Assembly (NCBI GenBank): GCA_014155875.1
Contig: JACEFZ010017893.1
Span: forward strand, 532,501-596,500
Source: Cepaea nemoralis
Lineage: Eukaryota > Mollusca > Gastropoda > Stylommatophora > Helicidae
DNA length: 64,000 nt
Reading direction: 5' to 3'
The notes under the pieces: generated by a model
The model's database searches: none
What the model was told of the DNA's origin: nothing
What the model saw: only the letters and a program-made list of their open reading frames with translations
Program-made: the position numbers and the translations under genes
Shown: piece after piece, positions 56,935 through 64,000 of the stretch
Layout of the letters: each line of letters starts with the position of its first letter
Position numbering within the stretch: the first letter of the stretch is position 1

Positions 56935-57400
56935 CATCTCAGCGCATTTAAGACATAAAACATCATCCACATCGGCAACCTGCACCACATCTGTGTCATC
57001 ATGTGGCCCAAGCACACAGGGTAGTGCACCCAAGTTTACAAGACCGTTAATTTTCAGGGCTCGCCATATGATATAGGGATTGTCTACCTCAAACTATAGC
57101 TCCCAAATACCGAATCGGGCGTCCACATATTTTTTGTGGCAGCATCGTGCTCCCCAACTAGTTCAGCGACACCGGTGATCCTATGAGCGCCCAAATTGAT
57201 TTCCCCAGCCATCGTTCCCCTAGACAACTGAGGTGCTGCACCACAAAATCTCGTGTTACCGCATCGGTAGGTGCCGTAGGTTCCCCCACATTAGTGAGGC
57301 GAAAGCCTCCCATGGATAGCACGCCCTGTGTAGTGTCACCATAATTACGCACAAGACTAGGACAAGCTGGACTACAGTCCCACCATTCACACCACACTTT
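56935..57400 (-). pseudogene. Fibre-like protein A of the Polinton relic
   Basis: Directly downstream of the protease. Two modules of the same design as protein B: MGGFRLTNVGEPTAPTDAV-TRDFV and, one frame over, GEINLGAHRITGVAELVGE-HDAATKN. After stops, INGLVNLGALPCVLGPHDD and LCLKCAEMCYLFLRV end at about 56,935. Function inferred from the repeats only. Confidence 0.6.
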
Positions 57401-57414
57401 TCAACCGACATGGT

Positions 57415-57790
57415 TTATAGCATACGCAATATGACATCTTCAAATTGGTGTCCAGCTGCCAGCTCACGAAGCACATGAAGACATAAATGACCACAGATCA
57501 CATCATCAGCCTCCTGTAGTTGAAAAGTTTGGGTGCGCACGGGGCACCTTAGATAGTCCAGGATCTCCTGAGGTGGGTCAAGCCCGAAACTATCGAAGTA
57601 GATCACCGTAGGTCCCGACTTATAGTAAGCCACCCAATGTGTCCCCCGCCATGCGACGAATCGAGATTGACTATCCCACACTCCGGATCGTTTAGAGCCG
57701 CGGGCAGATCATCGCGCATAAACACACCACGGAAATGGGGTATCCCCTTAGCCTCTTTCTCGATGTCGAAGTTACTCAGTTGCTTGTTCC
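57415..57790 (-). pseudogene. Adenain-type cysteine protease of the Polinton relic
   Basis: Reads LSNFDIEKEAKGIPHFRGVF, FMRDDLP and ECGIVNLDSSHGGG, then, after a frameshift near 57,650, WRGTHWVAYYKSGP, VIYFDSFGLDPPQEI and ICGHLCLHVLRELA. The adenain catalytic set is visible: His in GTHW, Asp in YFDSFG, Cys in ICGH. About 125 residues, shorter than adenovirus proteases but normal for Polintons. It would mature capsid proteins. Only one frame break is seen. Confidence 0.85.
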
Positions 57791-58216
57791 CCCGCCCCCT
57801 TACCCCGCCGTAGGTAAACTCCCTTACCCCTATATAGGTACACACCTCGCCCCTCCATCGCCCGATTATGCCAAGCCTGGTCAACCGCCTGAGCTACCCC
57901 CGAAGCTCCACCCATCAACCCCCTCCCCATCCCACCAAGCCACGGGAGCGCCTAAAGCTACCAATGCAGGCAAAAATCCACCAGCCTTAACCATCTTCTT
58001 CACCTGCGTCTTCGAGACGGTGAGCTCAGCCCCAGAACCCGCAGCAAGATATTTGTGGATGTGGTTAATTTGGCGCTGGGTCAGGCCGACTTGATCCGCA
58101 CCATGCAGCTGCTCCACACTTAGGCGGAGGGAGGCACAGGTGCCATCTTTCGCGGCCTTGACCAACGTCTCTTTCTGCCCCGTTGAGAGGCTCAACCCAT
58201 ACGGTATCAGCGGCAT
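57773..58216 (-). pseudogene. pX-like minor capsid protein of the Polinton relic
   Basis: ATG at 58,216 (MPLIPYGLSLSTGQKETL), then LRLSVEQLHGADQVGLTQRQ, HIHKYLAAGSGAELTVSKTQ and a hydrophobic GGFLPALVALGAPVAWW. After a frame change at about 57,885 it ends GRGVYLYRGKGVYLRRGKG at 57,773. The plan (LS-x-x-QL region, hydrophobic stretch, Gly/Tyr-rich end) is that of the small protein between capsid and protease genes in Polintons, compared with adenovirus pX/pVI. Its end overlaps the protease start. Confidence 0.65.
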
Positions 58217-58241
58217 GGTTATCTGCGTATACCTCTAGTGT

Positions 58242-59545
58242 TTAATTCAAGACAGCATGAAACTTTCCGCCATCAGCCGCCAAGACCAGAGACTCATCCG
58301 AGATGATCACCGCATATGCCTTAGTGTCCGCTGGCGCCGTATCACCGAACTCCACCTTGATGGTGATCGCATGGACCGCGTCCTTATAAACTTCAGACTG
58401 GGCTCGCATATCAATAACATGTATGGGGTAGAGGTCAACGAAAGCCATAGGATTCGCCAGATTGGATGACTCCCGACCATTAATACCATGAAACGCCTCC
58501 TTAAAGTCTGCAAAGGCCCTGTAGGCCCGGGAGGTGCTATAATTGGGGAAATCTAGATTCATATCCACCAGGGGTTAGCGCGCACTATTGATCAGGGCAT
58601 GAATATTCTTCACCTTAACATGATCGAATATAGTATTATTCACTTTCTGATCATTTTCACCTTTGTTTTGAAACGCCACCAGAAGCCACCGCGGCTTCTC
58701 TGTTTTGGATTTAACCCCCAGCTGCCAGGTGAAGGAAGTGGCTTGCGGCACAGCCAAACTCTCTTATTGTATGGCGCGGAAAGCCACAGGTACTTTGACC
58801 TTGCTAGCTATCTGAGCTGACAGCGTGTTCTTATACCCCAGAGAGGGCACAACATGAGGCATAAACCAGGCGAGCTTGGTAAGTGTGATCTTACCCTCAG
58901 GGCTGCGGGCAAAGCCGGTCTGGCTTCCACAGCAGGGCGACCTTCCGCCGCTGGCACGGCAGTCACAGCAGGCAGCTAAACGGCGCTGCGGTTGATGACA
59001 TTAGAACCATCCTGTCGGCTAAATAGTAGGGACTGCTTCACACCGTAGAGTACCTTCTCATAATCATTACAAAAGGCAAAGAAGTGTTTGAGTGGAACAC
59101 AGAAACTGAACTTACCCTTAGTGGCCGGTCATTTTATAACAAGCATCTGCCGCCTAACCGAACCCGAGTTATATTCATCAGCTTCCTTCTTAGAGTATTT
59201 ATAAAAACACATGTTGAGACCTTCATCCCAAGCGAAATCCTCCCCACATGATAGGAGATTCAACATAGTTGAGGCCTGCTCAGGATTTGTTACATTTTCG
59301 ATAACATTGCTGTTAAGCCGGTAACGAATTTGGCTGAACATGAAGGCGATGGCGTTGTTAACCAAAGCCACCTGGTCATCATAACCATAGTCTGCGCCAG
59401 TGGTCTTGGTGAGCTTACCTTCTACTAGAAAGTAGCTATTTGAGGGGAGCGTGAAGGTATCCTGTGCATATACATCAATCTGGTTAGAGGAGGGGGGTTT
59501 GATTGAGAGCGCTGGGATTCTGTGACTCATACTCCCGATACTCAT
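58242..59545 (-). pseudogene. Double-jelly-roll major capsid protein of the Polinton relic
   Basis: ATG at about 59,545. N-terminal blocks: NQIDVYAQDTFTLPSNSYF, VALVNNAIAFMFSQIRYRLN, VTNPEQASTMLNLLS and WDEGLNMCFYKYSK (to 59,140). The middle (58,760-59,130) is frame-shifted. C-terminal blocks: SFTWQLGVKSKTEKPRWLLV, FDHVKVKNIHALINS, MNLDFPNYSTSRAYRAF, FVDLYPIHVIDMRAQSE and DTKAYAVIISDESLVL, ending at 58,242. These match the capsid family by block order. About 430 codons; two or more frame breaks. It would form the hexon-like shell. Confidence 0.82.
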
Positions 59546-59640
59546 ATGATTCAATTCCCTAATCAACGAGCACAAGCTCGGTAATTTCAAGCATGGAAGT
59601 GTGTGCTTCAACCTCTATAGTGATATTATCAGAGTTGACA

Positions 59641-59833
59641 CTTATCTCTAATTGTCTTCAATCCTCCACTGCGGCTGGTGATGTCTAGTGACTCCATATT
59701 TACCTCAGGGCGGACTTCAGGAGGCCGGACAGTGAGCTGCTTCAAGACCTCAGCGCTTTTCGCCGTGAGTTCTTTTCTCAGTGGGTGCGGCAGAGGTTTC
59801 TCCCGGAGAGCGTCCATGAGCTTCATGACTAAT
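59641..59833. other. Junction between the Polinton relic and an I-like fragment
   Basis: Minus-strand frame at 59,629-59,847 reads KELTAKSAEVLKQLTVRPPE, a plausible but unrecognised Polinton-region protein end. Confidence 0.35.
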
Positions 59834-60215
59834 AGTTCCAGTAGCAATCTGATTATATGTCCGTCTCGTCTTTCCTCTGAGCGTCGATCGTCGGCCAGAT
59901 ACCCTCGTCACACCTCGCTGCCTCATTCTTACCAGACTATGGTGATCCATTTGCTCCTCCGAGGTGTACACGTGCTCCCACAAGGCCGCAACCACGTCTG
60001 TTTTGTCATGCATCAATACTCCACCAAGTTTTGCCAAGCCAGCCAATCTGTCCGCCTGTTCATTCCCCAGCACACCGGCATGCCCAGGAGAAAAGATCCA
60101 GGTGATGCTTGCTACCCGTGACCTCCGAAGCGAAGCAAGCCACTCTGCACGAAGCTTGCCTGTTCTCACCCTCCTCAACATGCTTTCTGAGTCAGTTACA
60201 ATCACAATGTGTGTA
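59834..60215 (-). pseudogene. I-like RNase H end, fragment truncated at both ends
   Basis: IVTDSESMLRRVRTGKLRAE (RNase H aspartate), FSPGHAGVLGNEQADRLAG (terminal His/Asp), then MRQRGVTRVSGRRSTLRGK and TYNQIATGTIS, where similarity stops at 59,834. The last ~105 bp correspond to the start of the insertion at 55,750-55,870 but in opposite orientation, so the two I-like pieces bracket most of the Polinton relic as inverted copies. Confidence 0.8.
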
Positions 60216-60900
60216 TGTCATACAATGTTTCATCGGCTGGGACAGACAATACTAGGGTGTCAAATTAAAGACTTTTTTAAGATTCTACCATCGCATTGGT
60301 GTCGGCAACCCTTGTTTGCTTCTGTTGTTCTCATCGTCCTAAGTATTGTTGTTGTTGTGCGTTACGTAAATATTTGTATGTGGTCCAGTGGTCGTAATAA
60401 GTAGGATATTTTTGCTTTATTTCTCGAAATGCGGGAGACAGAGCAAAGGTGAAGTTTCTAGGTGCACATTGTATTGGTTGAGAGACAGCTGACGAGTCAG
60501 TTTGTTTTGTGCTGTGGCATTGGGTCGTCTCGACATTATACATGGTGTCCAAGTGTCTACGTCAGATCTATGTACATTATTCATTTTATATTTGTTCTTT
60601 TTACTGTTTTCTCTTTACTGTTACATATAATATTTGAGTTCTTTGGATATATGGTATTGTTGTAATGCTTATGTTAATACATCTTCTATCTAGATGGTAT
60701 TTGTCAGTTTATATTATGCGCACGGTATGGTCTTTCATGGGCATGTTTATGTCAGTGGTTTTTATTTCTATGTAATCATCCGTCTGCGTTTCACCGGCCT
60801 ATGCGTCTAGCGTTTAATAGTTCGCAGTTAGTGTGTATCATCCATTTGTGTATGTATATGTATGTTTACAACTATTTCCAGGAATTGTTCTACAGTTATT

Positions 60901-60902
<2 letters not shown>
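60216..60902. other. Interval without recognisable gene
   Basis: AT-rich, short frames only. Part may belong to the LTR or leader of the element at 61.2 kb, which cannot be shown without its 3' LTR. Confidence 0.3.

Positions 60903-60992
<90 letters not shown>
60903..60992. repeat. (TA)n microsatellite
   Basis: About 45 TA units. Confidence 0.97.
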
Positions 60993-60994
<2 letters not shown>

Positions 60995-61192
60995 GAGGGA
61001 GTATAGTTAATATTCCCCCCTCACTACCTAGTGCTTATAGAGTGACTGGGTGAGTACAGAGTGATATTGTAGCACTACAGATTTACGTACACAGGGAGTG
61101 CGGGTGTACTTAGGGAAGTGACACAAAGACTAACAGCAGAGTCTTCACATTTATAGTTGGCTGACAGACAGCAACGTGTCCACAAGTACAAG

Positions 61193-61552
61193 ATGCCTAC
61201 TTTAATGGATTATATTGAAGCAGGTGAAAGAATAGGCCTGAAAGGTAAAGAGTTACAGGAGTATGCAGAAGCGAAAGAACAAAAGCAGACGGAAAGAGAG
61301 GAGAGGCATAATGAACGCGAGGCAAAACGCTTACAGGAAGAGAAAGAGACACAAGTAAAACTAGCTGAAATGGAAAACAAACGTCTACAGGAAGTAAAGT
61401 TAGCTGAAATGGAAAACAAGCGTCTACAGGAAGAGACACAAGTAAAACTAGCCGAAATGGAAAACAAGCGTCTACAGGAAGAGACACAAGTAAAACTAGC
61501 CGAAATAGAAAACAAGCGTCTACAGGAAGAGAGAGACACAAATGGAACTTGA
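61193..61552 (+). CDS. Gag N-terminus with 16-residue coiled-coil repeats
   Basis: ATG at 61,193 in a good context (MPTLMDYIEAGERIGLKGKE). After a charged helix the unit ETQVKLAEMENKRLQE occurs four times (about 61,348-61,535; the second unit lacks ETQ), a 48-bp tandem repeat in the DNA. The frame ends at 61,552 because the last unit has GAAGAGAGAGAC where others have GAAGAGAC, a 4-bp slip in a GA run. The main Gag frame overlaps by 11 bp. Confidence 0.85.
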   Translation: MPTLMDYIEAGERIGLKGKELQEYAEAKEQKQTEREERHNEREAKRLQEEKETQVKLAEMENKRLQEVKLAEMENKRLQEETQVKLAEMENKRLQEETQVKLAEIENKRLQEERDTNGT

Positions 61553-63218
61553 AAAGTTAAAACACACAAATGCGGTGGAAATTGAGAAAGAGAAGATTAA
61601 GATGGAAGCTGAAATTGCTCTCAGAAAACTAGAACTATCTTCGAAGGGTCAAAGTGAGGAAAGCAGAAAACCTTCGCAGTCGTCACAGAGATTAAAACTG
61701 CCATACTTTACGGACCGAGACAACCTTGAATCTTATTTGGACAGATTTCAAGCAAGTGCGAAAACTTTAGGCATCCCAGAAAACGAGTATGCGATACGAC
61801 TTGGCGAATTTCTTACGGGCAAGGCACTAGACACCATGTTCAATTTACCTGTAGAAGAAAGAAACAACTACACTATCTTACGTCAACGTTTGCTGACAAA
61901 GTTCCAACTAACTGAACATGGATATAGAACAAAGTTTAGACAGTTAGTGCCAGAGACAAATCAAGATTTCACAGATTTTGTTAACACTGTAAAGAATACA
62001 TTTAACAAATGGATGGAGCTTGCAGAAGTAGGGAAAGATTTTAATAAATTAGTAGATCTAATGTTAAGAGACAAGGTAGTATCTGCATGCAATTCTAATT
62101 TAGTGGCGTTCTTTGAGGAACGGAAGCCAAAGGACATAGACACAATGTCACAGTTAGGGCAAAACTATATGACTGCACATCCTAACAGTTCTATTGGGAA
62201 ACTAATGAGTGAGGAAATAGTCTGTGCAGCGTACACTAAACAGGACCAGAATCCAGTCATTAGACCAAGGGCGAAAAGTGTGGAGTCAGCACAGAAAGGT
62301 GAGCAACAAGAACTTCAAGATAATGGTTTCCGAGGAAACAATGTTGGTAGAGTAGGACGGTACCCATATAGAAGAGGGAACTTCCAGAGACGTCCAAATT
62401 ATGCCGGATGTTGGAATTGTGGGAGCTGGAGACACAAAATGACAGATTGTGATGCACAACCATCAGATGGACCAACGAACAACAGTAAAAGGGAGATCAC
62501 TTGTTTCAAATGTGGAAGGAACGGGCATGTCAGTCATCAATGTAGGATGAGAGAAACAGAGCACTCAAATGCAGCACAAGTAATTGAGACGCTGAACAAT
62601 GAAGATTGTAGTGGGTGCAAACCTCTTTTTGAAAAAGATGGTCAGCCAGTCTTAATATGTGGTCACACAGTTAAAGCAGGATCAGCAGTGCATGAAGGAG
62701 GAAGTCTGAAGATGCATCATGGGTTTGTTAATGATAGGCCAGCGTTAACAATTAGGGATTCCGGATGTACGTCCATCGGGGTGAGAAAGAGTTTAGTGCA
62801 ACCCTCGGATTATACAGGGAAAAAGATTAGATCCATAACATTTAATGGGACAGTAGAATTCTACCCAATAGCCGTGATAACAGTAAAAACACCATACATA
62901 ACAGGAAGAGTGACAGCATGTGTTTTAGACTCACCAGTGGCAGATCTCATCATAGGAAATGTTATAGGAGTTAAAGAGTGTACAGAAGAGGAAGTAGTTT
63001 ATTGGGACCAAAAATATAGTGTAAGCAGTAATGAGGTAGTTACCACAAGAGAACCTAAATTAGAGAGTATAGCTGAGGTAGAAGAGGCACTTGAAGTAGA
63101 CACAGGAACTCAGGACAAGGATAGTACAGCTGAGCAGATGAGAATGGATCCCAAATATAGTGCTAGTGGACTCCCAGAGACAAGATACTACTCTGAACAA
63201 ATGTTCCCAAGGGTGTAG
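61542..63218 (+). CDS. Gag capsid, CCHC knuckles and aspartic protease
   Basis: 558 codons, open. Residues about 45-215 are the retrotransposon Gag/capsid-like helical domain (SYLDRFQASAKTLGIPENEY, TKFQLTEHGYRTKFRQLVPE, DKVVSACNSNLV). Two zinc knuckles, CWNCGSWRHKMTDC (about 290) and CFKCGRNGHVSHQC (about 325), each C-x2-C-x4-H-x4-C. A Cys-rich insert CSGCKPLFEKDGQPVLICGH parallels the other element. Protease active site LTIRDSGCTSIGV (about 403) and second block LIIGNVIGV (about 468). It looks functional except for the start shift. Confidence 0.92.
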   Translation: MELEKLKHTNAVEIEKEKIKMEAEIALRKLELSSKGQSEESRKPSQSSQRLKLPYFTDRDNLESYLDRFQASAKTLGIPENEYAIRLGEFLTGKALDTMFNLPVEERNNYTILRQRLLTKFQLTEHGYRTKFRQLVPETNQDFTDFVNTVKNTFNKWMELAEVGKDFNKLVDLMLRDKVVSACNSNLVAFFEERKPKDIDTMSQLGQNYMTAHPNSSIGKLMSEEIVCAAYTKQDQNPVIRPRAKSVESAQKGEQQELQDNGFRGNNVGRVGRYPYRRGNFQRRPNYAGCWNCGSWRHKMTDCDAQPSDGPTNNSKREITCFKCGRNGHVSHQCRMRETEHSNAAQVIETLNNEDCSGCKPLFEKDGQPVLICGHTVKAGSAVHEGGSLKMHHGFVNDRPALTIRDSGCTSIGVRKSLVQPSDYTGKKIRSITFNGTVEFYPIAVITVKTPYITGRVTACVLDSPVADLIIGNVIGVKECTEEEVVYWDQKYSVSSNEVVTTREPKLESIAEVEEALEVDTGTQDKDSTAEQMRMDPKYSASGLPETRYYSEQMFPRV

Positions 63219-63756
63219 GAGAGTAGAACATAGGCAGTCAAAGAAAGGTAGATGGTGCTTCGAGAGGAAGAACAATGTTCTTACTCGCCGCTTTTCAGAT
63301 AGTGGAACTGCACGTGGGCAAGTAGCAGTACCTTTAGCACACAGACACCGATATACTAGAACAGCTCAGGATAGTGCATGTGCAGGGCACATAGGCATAA
63401 GGCGTATGCAGCAGAAAGAAAGGTGCCAGATATATAGGCCAAGATTGAATAAAGAGTTCAGACTAAACAGAGACGCAAGTGTAACGGTGCAATATGCAGA
63501 TAGGAAAGTTGAGTCAGGTCAAAAGAGTGTTTGCGACATTACTGACCCAGGGCTAGGGATAGCAAACAGATGTTGTAATTGTAGAGGTACCATGAGTGAT
63601 GGGTACATGAAAGGTAGACACAGCATCGACAGGAATCAGAGGTGGGTTAATGCAAGAACAGAACCACCTGATATAGTGGTCGGTACACAAATAGTATTGT
63701 GTGGTCGTGAAGTAGTAAGAGACCTGTGGGTACATAAGTATAATGCTTTTCTATGA
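63209..63756 (+). pseudogene. Integrase N-terminal remnant following protease
   Basis: Frame 63,160-63,756. GRWCFERKNNVLTRRFS, VAVPLAHRHR, DSACAGHIGIRRMQQ and RPRLNKEFRLNRD align in order with WHFDLKGVILTRYY, VLPAEHRPKA, HDIPFAGHMAYAKTR and YWPKF of the other element's integrase. The His of the first zinc-ligand pair and the later Cys pair are not preserved, and beyond about 63,540 the similarity fails, with no DDE core. So integrase follows protease here too, but the gene is rearranged. Confidence 0.65.
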
Positions 63757-64000
63757 TGTATTATTATTATTATTATGTGATGTATTAGTTCATGCATTGA
63801 TACAAAAGATAGAAAGATGGTTTGTATTTATGTGTGGGGAATATGGGAGTTTACTATGAGTATTTGATATATTATTAAGTGTGGTAGCTAGAGTAAGTTG
63901 GATTTATACTAACGACTACCCAGGCAATGTGTCTGGGTCACATATTTGATAAGTATGAGTCTCCCAACATTTGAAAACGATGTTTTCTTTTGAGGGTGGG
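63757..64000. other. AT-rich right edge
   Basis: Short (ATT)n at 63,762-63,775; no gene recognised. Confidence 0.35.

Larger units (their letters stand above)
54790..59640 (-). mobile_element. Polinton/Maverick (adintovirus-like) relic, capsid-protease-fibre module
   Basis: All readable genes are on the minus strand, in order: major capsid protein, pX-like protein, adenain-type protease, two or more fibre-like genes, further decayed frames. Capsid plus adenovirus-like protease is the structural module of Polintons and adintoviruses, virus-like elements that integrate in animal genomes. No DNA polymerase B, retrovirus-like integrase, packaging ATPase or terminal inverted repeat was found, so this is a partial copy. 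Every gene is frame-damaged. Confidence 0.85.
61193..63756 (+). mobile_element. Second Gmr1-like Ty3/Gypsy element, Gag-protease-integrase start
   Basis: Divergent from the 38.8-46.5 kb element but with the same plan: short charged N-terminus, coiled-coil Gag, CCHC knuckles, protease, then integrase N-terminal sequence, not RT. The remainder would lie to the right of, or is deleted before, the window edge. The 5' LTR was not identified; 61,000-61,192 is probably leader. Confidence 0.8.

Overview
The window is accessory DNA from an animal genome, almost certainly an invertebrate; the phylum cannot be fixed from this sequence. It has no bacterial-style operons and no complete host gene. It is AT-rich, full of long microsatellites, and packed with nested transposable elements: RTE-, CR1- and I-like non-LTR retrotransposons, tRNA-derived SINEs, Ty3/Gypsy elements, hAT DNA transposons and a Polinton/Maverick-type virus-like relic. 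Host coding traces are a broken, intronless copy of a RASEF-type Rab GTPase (30.36-31.56 kb, minus) and one well-spliced hydrophobic exon candidate (21.04-21.22 kb, plus).

Layout. 0-6.5 kb: I-like endonuclease fragment, an RT fragment, a CR1-like 3' end, then 2.7 kb of CCCACC/CA-rich satellite with an 817-bp higher-order repeat and (CT)n/(CA)n blocks. 6.5-10.4 kb: a Buster-like hAT transposase pseudogene next to a zinc-finger-tailed non-LTR element bracketed by 102-bp direct repeats. 10.4-13.5 kb: an I-like element with a 990-codon open pol frame (endonuclease end, RT, RNase H). 13.5-25.7 kb: many RTE fragments, a Gypsy RT/RNase H fragment, and a near full-length RTE (22.6-25.55 kb) splitting an older, oppositely oriented RTE. 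25.95-26.52 kb: a hAT MITE with a perfect 8-bp duplication. 26.5-29.9 kb: a second long I-like copy, interrupted by a SINE and a (CT)n tract. 30.2-33.3 kb: the RASEF-like pseudogene beside an 88-bp minisatellite, both between copies of one ~100-bp repeat.

33.6-49.3 kb is a readable nest. A minus-strand CR1-like element (ORF1 with an SGNH-esterase motif, endonuclease, RT, C-terminus) lies next to an RTE copy. It was later hit by two SINEs (each with 11-bp target duplications), a truncated RTE, and a complete 7,659-bp LTR retrotransposon (38,823-46,481; 500/504-bp LTRs; TSD TAGCC). That LTR element has the order Gag-PR-INT-RT-RNase H, the Gmr1-type arrangement, not the usual Gypsy order. A second, divergent element of the same kind starts at 61.2 kb.

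50-54.8 kb: RTE remains, a tRNA-derived SINE, tandem repeats and ~530 bp of (TTC)n. 54.8-59.6 kb (minus): decayed Polinton/adintovirus-like module encoding a double-jelly-roll major capsid protein, a pX-like minor protein, an adenain-type protease with all three catalytic residues, and fibre-like proteins with a repeated module. It is interrupted by an I-like insertion with a 14-bp duplication. No polymerase, integrase or packaging ATPase of this module is in the window.

Nearly every coding region is broken by stops or frameshifts, many in homopolymers or dinucleotide runs, so some breaks could be assembly error. All family names rest on motifs read by eye.
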